Assembly (NCBI GenBank): GCA_000827325.1
Contig: KN832880.1
Location: 724,803 to 788,802, forward strand
Source of the DNA: Oidiodendron maius Zn
Lineage: Eukaryota; Ascomycota; Leotiomycetes; Myxotrichaceae
Length of the DNA: 64,000 nt
Direction: 5' to 3'
The translations under genes and the position numbers were made by a program. How positions within the stretch are numbered: position 1 is the stretch's first letter; every line of letters begins with the position of its first letter. Shown here in pieces: positions 21,862-34,145 of this stretch. The notes beneath the pieces are model-generated. The model saw only the letters and a program-made list of their open reading frames with translations, was not told the DNA's origin and did no database searches.

Positions 21862-23893
21862 CGCAGACGACTATTGACGGCTGCCTAAGGTTGGGGTACG
21901 TTTTGTGACGGTGGGAGAAACGGATCGACTAGATCCGATTCTCTGGATACCGTCACGCCGAATCTCTGTCCAAATCGCTAATCCTTCGACCCAAGTTCCA
22001 TGCGGCTCATATAACGCTAAAAGAACAACCATAGGGTTTGGCACAGACGGAGAACACGGCATAAGCCATGAGGGTAAGACATCCTCAAATCACTCATGGC
22101 ACTGCGCAGAGATTGATCCACGTGTACAGGTGCAGTACCCCGATCTGCTGACAAAACACGAGGTGGATCAGCAGAGATACGAGGACTGTAAGCGAAGGCA
22201 GTCGCAGCTGGTCGAGGGATAAAAGTTCGCATTCTTTTTCCGGTTAAGCGTTGAAAGTAACTCGGCTGTATTACCCTTAGGAAGCACCTTAAGGGAGCCA
22301 TTTAGAAGGTAACAGTGTGTGGTCTACGAGAGCCTAGTGATGCCAAAGTAATAGGGGCTTATTGCGCAGAATTCAGCCTCAAAGGCCGTAGTGCGGTGCA
22401 GCCTAGGGAGGTACTTTAATGGTGTATTAGGGAGCGTAGGTACCGCTGTAGTAAGTTAGTCGATTCATAGCGACTAATTATGTCTTAGGCTTCGGATAAT
22501 ACCCTCTCGACTTCCTCTTTCATATATCAAGAATGCTGCTCTCCATCAAGAGATATATTTAATGCCGTATATTTTACTGCCTAGGAGACACGCTGTTCTA
22601 TAAGGTTAGTATTACAGAGCTTGGAGCGAAGACTCTCGCCGCCACCAAATTGCATCACAATCAAAAGGCCCCCCTCGCGAGGTTCGCCATAGGTTTGCAT
22701 ACTCTGAGCTCACTCTGGTACCTATCGCGCATGGGGGGCTATTTGGACTGTCCCCTCGACATAGATAGAAAGGGGCCCGAGGCTTGCCAAGGACAGCTTA
22801 TCCATATGTGCGCGTTTAACGCGAAAGCCGTTAACATCTTTGTGGTCTGACTCTAGTAACGTTTTGTTACGGACCAGTTGGTATAGAATTAAATATTATG
22901 CAGATAGTGGCTGGGTGTACTGAGACCAACCTTTACAAATTCTAGGCTGGGATCGGTGACGAGAGTGGTCGCTTCATGCTCAGCCATTATGGAGTTAAAC
23001 TTGGGTCAAAAGAACGATTCTTGGGTTAAAACACTCTGGTATTAAGAGGAATATATACTATTTGTAATCCGGTGTGGAATAAGCCTCGGCCTGTCCTATC
23101 GTACCCGAGGACTTTAGTTGAACCAAGGTTCTGCGGCAACGAGCCACAACAATAGAATAAATGTCGGCAAGAAGCTTCGAGTAGGCTGGTGATACAGACA
23201 CTACAGTCCGAACCAAATTCTAATATGAGAGCCCGCTACATACTAAGGCGTGGATATTATCCAACCTACTGGAAGATAAACTTAGAAGCCCTACACATAT
23301 AACTCAGTCTAATGCCGTACTTACTTGATCAGGATAACAGCGGCAGGTGTTGAATCCACAGCTAAGATATATTGCACACCTCACTAGAGCTATCCATTCA
23401 ATTGTGGAGACCAGGGGCAACATATGACCTGGTTGGAGATACCTTACTTTGGAGATCGGTGTTTTGTATGTGCCGGAGATCGGGGCGGCCTGCGGTATTT
23501 TGCACGGCAATATTTTCCATCATCCGAAGATCGATCAGTTACAACAGGGTCATTAGGAGCTCAAGCGACATGCTGGAAACCCTCATGCTTCCCCACACCG
23601 CGCTATACTCAGTCATTGGTCCAACGCAACTGCCGGCGGGCCGCTTAGTCTGCCTCTCCAGATGCGGATGATCTGTTGGAAGATAATTGCGGAAGTCCGT
23701 CCCTGAAAGAAGCCGGTTAACCGTATCACATTTTGTGTTTTCAGAGATGCCAACACTTCATATAAGGCAGTGCCGTTCTGCAATAGATGGCGTTCTTTGT
23801 CCCTGCTCTCATCCCCTTCGACTGAAAATCGGATGGCTTGATCAATACACTTGAAATAAGAACTTGCGACAAAAGACACGGGCCCATTATACT
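21862..23893. other. Intergenic between regulator and P450 genes
   Basis: Two kilobases without a supportable gene. The minus-strand stretch 23613-23879 contains SVEGDESRDKERHLLQNGTALYEVLASLKT, reminiscent of the N-terminal region of fungal STAND proteins and probably a relic. The rest has only short frames. Confidence 0.35.
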
Positions 23894-25606
23894 ATGACAC
23901 TACACAATTTCACAAATCAGTACACCTTGAGGTCACTTGTGGCCCTCATTTATTTGCCCTGGGCTCTTATCCTGTGGAGTTTCTTTTCACTCGCCCGTCA
24001 GTACTGGAGACTCAGCCATGTGCCGGGGCCGTTCTGGGCGAGGTTCACGGGCCTTTGGTTAGCCTCAAAATTTTGGAGGAATGAGGGCTTTCATGAGATT
24101 GCATTGGACCTCGACAAAGAATATGGCCCAGTTGTGAGATATGGTCCAAAGAGTGTTCTCTTCAGCGATCCCTCCGCAATTCCCGTTATATATGGGACGA
24201 CGAATGCTTTCCGAAAGGTGAGTACTCTCAAAGAAACAGCACTGGGAGATACCTAGGCGCATCTTCTCTAACCTATGCACAGGCAAAGTCATATGAATCG
24301 GCCATTCTGCTTGTCAATGGGAAGCCGCTACTATCCCTTCTTACAACTCGCGATGAGGTTCGAATGTCTGCTCTCAAAAGGCACATCAACTCCGCTTTTA
24401 CTACTAACGCGATTCTGGACTACGAGCAGCACGTTGATAAAACTATCCAGAATTTAACTGCTCGTCTTAAATCACAGAGATCAGATGTTAACTTAGGGAG
24501 ATTGATTACCTACTTCGCATTCGAGACGATCTTTAGAATTGCCTTTAGCGACAATGATATAAACGAATATAAAATGGATGAGATACTAGAAGGAACAAAA
24601 ACACGCTTTGTCCACTGGCATCGTTGGTTTGCATTGCCGGACTTGGAAAAGCTCATCTATAAGAATCCTCTCGTTACGCGCGTTACCCCAACGTCATTCC
24701 TCGGCCAGAAGGCTACGGAGAGGATACAACAGAGGAACGAAGAGGGCGGATTAGGGACTCATTCAGATCTTCTTGACCGCTACCTACAGGCAGAGAAAAA
24801 AGCGCCGACGATTTTTGGGCCCGCTACAATAACGGGGCTAGTAATATCTATCATAAACGCCGGTTCCGAAACCACATCTTCAACGCTCAATACCGTTATC
24901 TTTAACCTCTTGTATAATCCCCAGGCAATGGCTACCCTGCGGAAAGAACTTGATTCTGCTAACCTATCCTTCCCGCCAACCTATAACTCCGTTGCTAAGC
25001 TTCGCTACATGGATGCAGCAATCAAGGAATCGTTGCGTCTGAACTTGATCTTTGTTGAACCCTTGGAGCGCGAGGTACCTCCTGGGGGTGCACACATTGC
25101 CGGTGTCTTCATACCAGGCGGAACTGCCGTCGCAATGAATGGGCATGCCCTGGGCCATAACCGCCAGATCTGGGGTGACAAACCCGAGAAATACAGGCCG
25201 GAACGCTGGCTTGAGGCCGACGAGTCGCAGAGGTCGAAGATGGAGCGCTGTAATCTAGCGTTTGGTGCGGGAAAAAGAATTTGTATCGGTCAGCACATCG
25301 CCTGGATTGAGATGAAGAAGGTCTTGCCTGCATTATTGATGAAATTTGAGGTACGGTAAACCGTGTCCTTTCTTTCAACAAATGAAAATCTCGGGCAATG
25401 CTTATCGCAACTATTTTACTTCCTTCCGTTCCTATCTTTGAGGCATCCTCTCCTCGTCGGTCTTCTTCCTAACAAATTATTCACAGTTTGAACTAGTAGA
25501 TCCGAACAGTCCGCTACAGAAAACTAATATCCTTATTGGATTGGTCCAAGATTTGTTCGTCCGGGTACGCGGACGCGAGCTGCAAGGAAGCAAGAACCAT
25601 CTTTGA
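23894..25606 (+). CDS. Cytochrome P450 monooxygenase (pisatin-demethylase-like)
   Basis: Three exons (23894-24217, 24283-25350, 25487-25606; introns 65 and 136 nt) give 503 aa. The N-terminal membrane anchor is about residues 12-33 (LVALIYLPWALILWSFFSLA), followed by the proline hinge (HVPGPFWARF). I-helix INAGSETTS, K-helix ExxR (KESLR), PERW and the haem-binding loop FGAGKRICIGQHIAW with the axial cysteine are all present. It is therefore a complete ER-anchored monooxygenase needing NADPH-P450 reductase. General resemblance is to the pisatin demethylase/benzoate-hydroxylase-like class of fungal P450s; the substrate is unknown. An epoxide hydrolase in the same orientation follows 770 bp downstream, so successive epoxidation and hydration is an attractive but unproven pairing. 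Confidence 0.92.
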
Positions 25607-26378
25607 TCACCCCAAATCATGTCTTACAAGTGACTCTTTGCGGTCGCGGATATGCACCATGAATTGGTTCATCTGTAGCCAACAGTGAATTTATCTTTCG
25701 CAACGGGGTTGGTTTTGTGGCCCCCTATTATCAGTTTGCCCAATTTGAAGGGAGTGGATGAAGATTGCTGTAGTTGTGTTAATTTATTTCATTATATTAT
25801 TGATATGTAGCCTTTGTCTAGAGTCGTAATGATTGGCTTGGTAGAATCTACTGTGATAGGTATCAGAGACCCTCAGTCACTTCGAGCACATTTCCATACG
25901 CGGAGCAGAATTAATAAGATCGGATTCTCAAGAGACTCTAGCAGCTCAATGGTCTTACAGAGAGCAAGGGGCAGCACACTCACGTTTCCGAGAGTAGTTT
26001 CATTTCTAATCGTCCAGCACAGAAGAGATCGGAATTCGGTGTGATGGGTGGTGAGCGGAATTCCGAGCGGTAAACTATAGCGCTGACGGCTTTCTCAGCG
26101 TCATCCCATAAAGCATGTGATCCCTGTAAGCTTGTTGCTGGAGGAGCATAGGGTTAGAATCGAGCAAACGCAATTCGTAGCCAGTTGAGGGCGGGGAATT
26201 CGATGAGACACCGACTCGGAGCAGCACCGGGCTCGACTGGAGTTCTGCTTGGTTTATAAAATCCTTAAAAAGCGCGTTCCTTCTTTATACAAGTGTATGT
26301 ATTGTGCAAATATTATACAGTTTGCGTTTCCGCCACTGGCTTTGTCACATTGCCCTTCCCTTTCTCGATTCTCCCATA
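25607..26378. other. Intergenic between P450 and epoxide hydrolase
   Basis: The promoter of the hydrolase. No gene seen. Confidence 0.5.
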
Positions 26379-27561
26379 ATGGCGGCCTTGGTATCCCGAC
26401 ACACAGTCTCTCGCCAGTTTGAGTATAGCTACATTCACGTGCGACCGCGAGATCCCTCAAACCAGCGGTATGCCCTCTTTCTTCATGGCTGGCCCTCCTC
26501 GGCACATGAATGGCATCATCAGATAAAGCATTTCTCAGAGCTTGGATTCGGCGTAATTGCACCGGATTGTCTTGGATATGGTGGGACTTCCTGCCCGGCT
26601 GAAGTAGAGCATTACCGCATGAAAGCCATAGCGCAAGATATCATCGACATTCTCGACCATGAGAATATTGGACAGGTTCACGGCATTGGCCATGATTTTG
26701 GTTGCTACCTACTTGGCAGGTTAGGAGTTTACTTCCCGGAGAGATTTGTGACGTTCTCTTTCCTTGGTCTCTCGTATCGGCCGCCTGGTGCCTTCTTCGA
26801 CGTTGATGCTGTTAATAAAATGACTGCGGACAGATTTGGCTACTCTTTCTTCGGGTACATGAAATGGTTTAATGAGGCTCCAGATGTTGGGAAATTGCTC
26901 GATAAACACGTACGTAATTTATCTTTGTCTGTCAGATCTTCATATGGCTGAAATGGCTTGGATCCATAGCATGAATCAATTGAAAGCCTCATATATGCCG
27001 CTGATCCGGAGCTTTGGAAAACGCATTTGGGACCAGTGGGAGCCTTGGAGGAGTGGCTGAAAAGTGGTTCTAGGACAAAAGTCGCGGCTTACCTGACAGA
27101 GAGCGTAAGATTTCCATCCATTTAGCCATAATCCTTTCAGCCTAACTTAAAGAGTGAAGGATCGATCGATTCGAGCAAAAGCTTTTGCCAATGACTCAGG
27201 CTACGGTCCAACGTTGAACTGGTATAAAGCCCATCTCCGTAATATCAACTATCCGGATGAGAAAGGTATCAACTCTCTTCTATTTAACATCATGAAGACT
27301 ATATTAATGAATGAGCCTATTTACTTTTACGTGGCTAATAAACGTCCAGATATACCAGAAGAAAAAAAGATCCTGCATCAGCCGATACTCCTCATAACTT
27401 TTGCCAGAGATTTTATTGGCATTCCCGAAATGCAAGCACCAGCTATGGCAGGCTATGCTCCTAACCTCATTGTGAAGATGCTGGACACTGCACACTGGGT
27501 ACAACTTGAAGTTCCAGATGAAGTTAATGCTCTACTGCAAAGCCACATTCTATCAGTGTAG
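26379..27561 (+). CDS. Epoxide-hydrolase-type alpha/beta hydrolase
   Basis: Exons 26379-26909, 26970-27102 and 27155-27561 give about 356 aa. HGWPSSAHEW is the oxyanion loop. GIGHDFG is the nucleophile elbow with an aspartate nucleophile (about residue 109), which marks epoxide hydrolases and dehalogenases rather than esterases. The distal DTAHWVQLEVPDEVN supplies the catalytic histidine. The cap domain lies in the middle exon and early third exon. The first intron is canonical. For the second, no GT-AG pair keeps frame; a GC-AG intron at 27103-27154 does (LTE-MKDRSIRAK), otherwise the gene carries a one-base shift here. The start at 26379 is the first ATG that fits the fold. The family hydrates epoxides to diols; the neighbouring P450 could make such an epoxide. 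Confidence 0.85.
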
Positions 27562-28610
27562 CATCTAATGGACCGGTTTCCATTATAGTCAACATGTAAT
27601 ACAAAGTTTTCCACTCTCTGTGGTAATGAGACACGAGTGAAACTGCCTCAATATTCGGCCATGTTTACTAAGTTTCATACCTTTAAACTACTTTCATATT
27701 TTTATTACGACTCTATCTTCCAATGTAAGCAATAGTTAATAGGTCTTGGGGTAACCTGCCATTAGAAAAGGGGCTTATTCCTTACGTGGAGTACAGCACT
27801 GCATTAAGATTCAATTATTAAGAGCAGTCATTGAATATTTCTGCACAAGGCTTAGGATAATTCAACTTTTAAAATAGACACTTCCCGTTTTATTGTTACC
27901 TGTCTCTTTTAGGAATTGATTTAATAGAAAGTAGTATTTTCCTAATGATGACAATTCTTGGTTCTGAAAATCCCAATTTACACATTCTAACCATCAGAAG
28001 CGAAGAATGCTTTGGAAATAGCCGACAGGACACGAAACAGCTAGAGAGTAGAAGTCCGAGCCTAGCATTGTGTACGGCTGCGGTTGCAAAACTCCATTCG
28101 TCACTATTAACTAGCCATTCGTATTTCCTTCTATGTCCTGGCTGTTTACAGGATTTGTCTGACATGTTGCGACTGCAAGCCCACTCTACCACCACCCGCC
28201 GTGGAACGGTCTAACACATTATTAGGCATGAGCAAGGTAAATGAAAGTAGTCGTGAATGGCCCTAGCAGCGTTCTTGATGCCATCTCGTATCGTGTTTGT
28301 AGAGCCATCAGCTAAAGGCTGTGGGCTCTATAACACCTACTCTGAAAATTTTGAGAGATGAAGATCGGGTTAACACTATTTAAACAATACTGTTCATCCG
28401 TGAGCAAATCCTTCTCCTAGCCCTGGGAGTTTACTATCGTTTTCCTTAAGGATAATTTGGAACCTCTGCAACAGCATTCGACGAGCTATAACATACCCTA
28501 CGTGACTTCTCGTAAACTATACAGCTTATTCGAGTGGTTTTAAAAATAAACCCGACTTCCAGCTCTAGTGTAAGAGCTGAAAGACAGGCTCAGGATCGCT
28601 GCTCGCAGCT
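27562..28610. other. Intergenic, no gene recognised
   Basis: About 1 kb between the hydrolase and the end of the HET-ankyrin gene. It has an exact TGAGCAAA (28401-28408), probably chance. Confidence 0.5.
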
Positions 28611-31600
28611 TCAAGCTTTGTATTCTGTACTTCCCAGCTTGGCAATGGCCTTGTGCCCATTCTTGGCAGCCCACGATAGGGATGTCTCGCCCTGCTCATC
28701 TTTGGACTCAATCACAGCGCCTTGCTCAAGTAGTAGCTTGACGACTATCTTGTTCCCGTTCATGGCAGCGCATGATAGCGGCGTCTGACCATCTTTATCT
28801 TTGGACTCAACCTCAGCCCCTTGATCAAGTAGCAGCCTAACGACGGCTTCATGCCCGTTCATTGCAGCCCATGACAGCGGCGTCCGACCATCTTTATCTT
28901 TGGACTCAACCTCAGCGCCTTGATCAAGTAGTAGTCTGACGACAGCCAAGTGCCCCTTTGTGGCGGCCCGAAATAGTGGAGTCAGACCATCCTCGTCTTT
29001 GGGCTCAACCTTAGCGCCTTGATCAAGTAGTAGTCTGACGACAGCCAAGTGCCCCTTCTTGGCAGCCCATGATAGTGGTGTTTGACCGTACTTATCTTTG
29101 GACTCAACCATAGCACCTTGCTCAAGTAGAAGTTTGACGACAGTCTCGTGCCCGTTCATGGCAGCCCATGATAGCGGCCTCTCTCCATGCCTGTCTTTAG
29201 ACTCAACCTCGGCGCCTTGCTTAAGTAGAAGCTTTACAACAGCGTCGTGTCCGTTTGTAGCAGCCCGACATAGCGGCGTCCGACCGTCCTTATCTTTGGA
29301 CTTAACCTCAGCTCCTTGCTTAAGGANNNNNNNNNNNNNNNNNNNNNNNNNNNNNNNNNNNNNNNNNNNNNNNNNNNNNNNNNNNNNNNNNNNNNNNNNN
29401 NNNNNNNNNNNNNNNNNNNNNNNNNNNNNNNNNNNNNNNTTCAAGTAGTAGTCTGACGACAGCCAAGTGCCCCTTTGTGGCGGCCCGAAATAGTGGAGTC
29501 AGACCATCCTCGTCTTTGGGCTCAACCTTAGCGCCTTGATCAAGTAGTAGTCTGACGACAGCCAAGTGCCCCTTCTTGGCAGCCCATGATAGTGGTGTTT
29601 GACCGTACTTATCTTTGGACTCAACCATAGCACCTTGCTCAAGTAGAAGTTTGACGACAGTCTCGTGCCCGTTCATGGCAGCCCATGATAGCGGCCTCTC
29701 TCCATGCCTGTCTTTAGACTCAACCTCGGCGCCTTGCTTAAGTAGAAGCTTTACAACAGCGTCGTGTCCGTTTGTAGCAGCCCGACATAGCGGCGTCCGA
29801 CCGTCCTTATCTTTGGACTTAACCTCAGCTCCTTGCTTAAGGAGCAGCTTAACGACAGCTTCGTGCCCGCCTGTAGCGGCCCATGAAAGCGGCGTCCGAT
29901 TACGCCTATCTTTCGACTCGATCTCTTTAGCGGTATTCAATAACGGCGTCTGACTATCGTGGTCTTTGGTATCCTTCTCTATCTGCTTATCAAGTCGTAA
30001 CATGTTCATATACCGTACGACCCGTGATAACGGCATCTGGCTATTCTTGTCCTTGGTTTCATTCTCTGTGCTTTTGTTAAGCAGCAGTTGTACCACAGCC
30101 TCGTGTCCGTTCTCAGCGGCCCGGGACAGGGGCGTCCGACCGTCGCAGTCCCTAGTCCCCTTCTCGGCACCCTCCTGGAGCAACAGACCGACAACTATCT
30201 CATGTCCATTCTCTGCAGCCCGTGCTAGTGGCGTTAGCCCGTCTGTATCTTTTAAATTGATATCGACTTTGTTCGTGTCTAATAGCAGGCCCACTACTTC
30301 TGCATGCCCTTCCCTAGCTTCGCACGACAGTAATGTTCTTCCCTTATTGTCTCCTTCTAGTACAGCTATATGCTCAAGCCATTGCCCTAGAATATTAGTC
30401 GAGTAGCTTATTTCCACAACGCCAGTGGGTTTTTCTTTCCCGTCGAGCGTGAGAATTTGCTTCTTAATGGCCACATGTACGTTCTGTCCGTCACCGAATG
30501 TCCTAACGATTCGGTCCTGCTCGCGTTGCTGTTGTTCTGGCATGGTGGATCTCTGATCTTGACCAGAGTCGGCGTTTACCCTAGTGTGGATATCTGCAGA
30601 CAGAATGCTTCCACGCTTCCTCAATATTATCTGGAACGAATTCCCGTCTTTACATATAACTAATAACAGGCCAAGTGTGCCGTTCAGGGGCAGTTCCGTA
30701 GTCGTAACAATTAATCCCTGATGTAACTTCCAATTAGAATGGAGATGGATTGTACGAAACACGACCTCCTCTCCTACACCTTCCAACTTAACCACGCACA
30801 TCTCTATATCTCTCCACTTTCTATTCCGTGTCGAACGCCAATGTTTGACATATAAGTCTGTCACAGGGTATTGTGATGGAGTAATATCTTCAAGAGGTAG
30901 CAGTTTGAGTGAGGAGGATCGTTCTCTCGTGAAGTTTTCATTTGTTAGGAATACATCTCTTAGATGAATTGCAAGTCGCATATTCTCTTTCCCTATTTCC
31001 GTGCAATGAAGGATGGCAAGCCCTGAACCCTGCTGGTTATTGTTTTTGAAGGGGAGTGATAAACGGATTCCTCTGCTGCTAAGAGTCGGAGGGCTGCTGA
31101 TAGCGTTGGGGGAGTTTATTTGAATGATATTGCCGGAGTTAGCGAACGCGGATGGCGAAGTTGCAAAAATTCCACCATGATCCTCCCTCGATCTCCAGGC
31201 AAAAAGACTATGGTCATCTGAGAATCTCATAATCTCTTCTTGAAGTCTAATGAACGCCCTTATCCCTTCTCCGTATAGCATCGGCATATGTATGCCAAAT
31301 ATGCCCATTAAACAATAAGCAATATCTTCAACCCTCGTTGTCTCCCTCTTTGAAGCCCATGACATTCTTTGAGCAATACTGGCATGTTCAATATCATCTC
31401 CTAATAGGAAACCGCCAGGTATTCCAGTGATCTCAGATATGAGCGACTGGAGACTGGACTTGCTCCCGATCTTTTGCCATTTGCTATTGAGAAATACTAC
31501 TGTTAAGGGGGCAATAAGTTCCTGCAGGGTCCATCCCCTAGTGAACCATTTGCTTTCCCGGAATTTATCATTGGCGGTGCCAGTCGGGTGATTCACGATT

Positions 31601-31929
31601 CCTCGCGGAACATCTGCAAGGTATGCGTAGCATTCCTCAGCTTCCTCGTACCAACGATACATAGAATTGAGGGTTTCGGAAAGCTCTGCGCTGCTCGTCT
31701 TATCGATGCAGCAAGTGTCAATCCAAATATAATCGAAATGATCCGCCACAGCAATAGAACAGGCCATTTTGACCTTTCTGTATCCCATTAACTGTTTTGC
31801 TTTATCTGTCATGATATCTTGTAGCGTGACTTCCTCTGCTTCCCACCTATGCGAAAGAATTGCATACGGCGGGACCTGGTTGCCTCCAAATTCTTCCACC
31901 TTGAGAGTACGCGTATCAAGCAAGCGCAT
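28611..31929 (-). CDS. HET-domain ankyrin-repeat protein, interrupted by an assembly gap
   Basis: The start at 31929 (MRLLDTRTLKVEEFGGN) matches the canonical HET start; an in-frame ATG at 32043 would add 38 residues. HET landmarks: YAILSHRWEAEEVTLQD, IWIDTCCIDKTSSAELSETLNSMYRW, KWFTRGWTLQELIAP, EDIAYCLMGIFGIHMPMLYGEG. After a linker come at least nine 33-residue ankyrin repeats of the form [33 protein letters not shown], ending STEYKA. The C-terminal repeats are nearly identical to each other at DNA level. An N run (29327-29439) lies inside the array and the flanking 403 bp are duplicated exactly, so repeat number and reading frame there are unreliable. The family couples a repeat-based sensor to a cell-death domain in heterokaryon incompatibility. 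No intron is needed. Confidence 0.88.
28924..29326. repeat. 403-bp exact direct repeat, copy 1 (before the gap)
   Basis: Identical by eye to 29441-29843 over its full length, ending exactly at the N run. It covers about four ankyrin units. Confidence 0.9.
29327..29439. other. Assembly gap (113 N)
   Basis: A run of undetermined bases inside the ankyrin array. Its non-round size suggests an estimated scaffold gap. Confidence 0.99.
29441..29843. repeat. 403-bp exact direct repeat, copy 2 (after the gap)
   Basis: Offset 517 bp from copy 1. This is not a multiple of the 99-bp ankyrin unit, nor of 3, which favours an unmerged contig overlap over a real duplication. Confidence 0.9.
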
Positions 31930-33804
31930 AGCTGTAGTAAGGCAAGAGTGTTGGTTTCGGTTTCGGAAGAGCACCAATAATTGAAGCGGAATCAGCCAAC
32001 CTGACAGCCAAAGTCTTTTAGCTCGAAGAATGTGATACAGCATGCTCCGTTAGTACTGTAGAAGCCTTCGCACTATGTGGCACTGCCATTCTCAATCAGG
32101 CCTAGCGCTTCGGCTGGTTTCATTCCAGTCACGTGAACACTAGTCCTATTTAGGAGAATGCCTCAACTATTCCAACAAATTTCAAGCTCACCTCTTCCTG
32201 GTAGATTGTTGTAAATGCAAGTCGGATCAGTTCGACCTCTGTCTTCCCTGTTGGGGCTTGCGGGGTGCGACTTGCTACAACAAGACCATTCATTAAATTG
32301 CTCTGCTGTGGTGGTGTCCGCCATCTGAAGCCCCCTAAGTTCTCAGACCCGGAAAGTGATAGCCGCAGAAGATTTTAATCAGAAATCGGAGAGGGATATG
32401 GACTCATCTAAGCGCCTTACCTAGCCGTTATGGAAATTGTTCAGAATCTTAAAGAAACAAAGCTCCCCATTCAAAGTTTCTATGTTCCAGTGATATCGCA
32501 ATGCGGCCAAATGTTATGTACTGTACATCTAGCGAATGTTTCAACAAACAGCTAGGATCCTGCCAGTCAACCCTTCCAGTCGTGGGAATCGGACTTTCGG
32601 AAAAATAGATGGTTTTCCCGGGGCTGAACACTCCAAAAATAAGTTCTCCACTGTTGATTGAGTTCTTCTCTGCAGAAGGCAAGCTACTCAGTGACAAGAA
32701 GTTGTCGGAGCGACAAATTCACAAGATAACTGGAATTACGGTCTAGGCTATTCAAGGAAGTGCTCTATCAACACCTGTGTCGACCTTCTTCGAGAGATGT
32801 ACAGTATACTTGGGCTAACGGACATGATGAGGGGTACATATCCTAGCTTCGTGGCTTCGCAGGCATAGGATAGTCCACGATTTCCCACACCACCACAGAC
32901 CCATTCTCCACTAGTACATTTGCGATACTATTACAGAGCGCAGCGACATTGCGAGCCTGTCTCTCTGTGATCAGTGACAGCAGCTTGTCTTACGTCCGCT
33001 ATCGAAGCTAGATGGCAGTGGCTACCGGTCTTATATGTTCTTGTCATTGGTGTACTTGTGTAAAGACGACAACAACATCCAGATCGCCCTACACCTCTTG
33101 GCCGAGGTCCGATCGTTGGATAGCGTCCAGCTATGAGACTTTCTGACGAGCAAACCTTGAAATTCTGATTCAGTGTGGAGTCTACCAGGTACCAGGATTT
33201 CGTCCTCTATAACATATCGCCATCGATTGTAGGTCACGATATCTCTAATTTTCTAGAACATAATCTCAGACACATTGGATAGGAAAACTTTCTAGATGCT
33301 ACTAAGACGGACGAAGGGGTTATTGTACCTTTCCCGATCACTTTTAAACGTTGCCTAAGCCTACTGATCGCCATGTTTCGCACGATGTTCTCTACCATCA
33401 TCAACCGAATCTCTAAGTAATGGGGCCTATCACTACACTGTTGGCCGCTATCAAGTCTGTTATTGCGTATCTACCATACAATATTCCCCTGCCACAAGTC
33501 TAGTGGAGGCCAGGACACTGAGAATGCTGCACATCCCTCTGCTGCGATAGAAGCAAGTTTCCAGCTCGCATGTGCCATCGTGTTGCGAACCCAATACTCA
33601 TAGAATGATACAGCCATCGCCGCACCGCAATACGGTCATCTAATACAAAGGGGTGAATTGATAGCCGGTGGAGGCTCCGGCATTGTAGAACGTCTGCCAT
33701 CCGACGATGCGATCAAAACACCATGGAATAGCCATACTGGGCACTCTTGATGCCAGGAATTGATGCTCGAAAGCCAGATATATGCCCTTTTCGAGAAGCA
33801 ACGG

Positions 33805-33870
33805 CCACTAAATATATTCTAATCAAGAGGACCTTGATCTTCATCAAGTCAATAGCCATCATTGCTTATT
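33805..33870. repeat. Degenerate copy of sequence at 39120-39192
   Basis: Shares the order GGCCAC-AAATATATTC, then CCTTGATCTTCATCAAGTCA, then ATCATTG-TTATT with 39120-39192, with small gaps. The copy includes the last codons of the membrane-protein gene that ends at 39186. Confidence 0.55.
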
Positions 33871-34084
33871 ATTACGTCGAGTGGGGCTTCATTCAAGTGC
33901 ACGTGATGATGGGCTTGTATTTTCAGGTAATAATGCTCTATAATTTCTAAGGGTAGGTTCAACTACTACCTTTATACTTCATGATAGGACTAGAATTCCA
34001 AATACAGTCTTAGATAACTCAAATCAAGGGGTTTTAGTATATATAATATATACTCCTTTATATGCTCTATAATACTAGTATTTA

Positions 34085-34145
34085 GAGCAACGTAGTTCAC
34101 CAGTAAGCGGATTAGACCAGTAAGCGGATCACCCAATTTTACTGC
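34085..34145. mobile_element. Possible transposon-end remnant
   Basis: CCAGTAAGCGGAT occurs twice, 19 bp apart, followed by an AT-rich tract, as in subterminal repeats of small DNA transposons. No matching inverted end was found, so this is weak. Confidence 0.2.

Noticed and set aside
26000-26045. AGATCGGAA resembling a sequencing-adapter start
   Set aside because: Only nine bases match; the continuation differs from the adapter.
28401-28408. Exact Mac1 site TGAGCAAA
   Set aside because: It lies far from any metal gene, between the ends of the epoxide hydrolase and HET-ankyrin genes; expected by chance about twice in this window.
28534-30406. Plus-strand open frames opposite the HET-ankyrin array (Ser/Cys-rich, repetitive)
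   Set aside because: They mirror the regular codon pattern of the ankyrin repeats on the minus strand and have no independent features.
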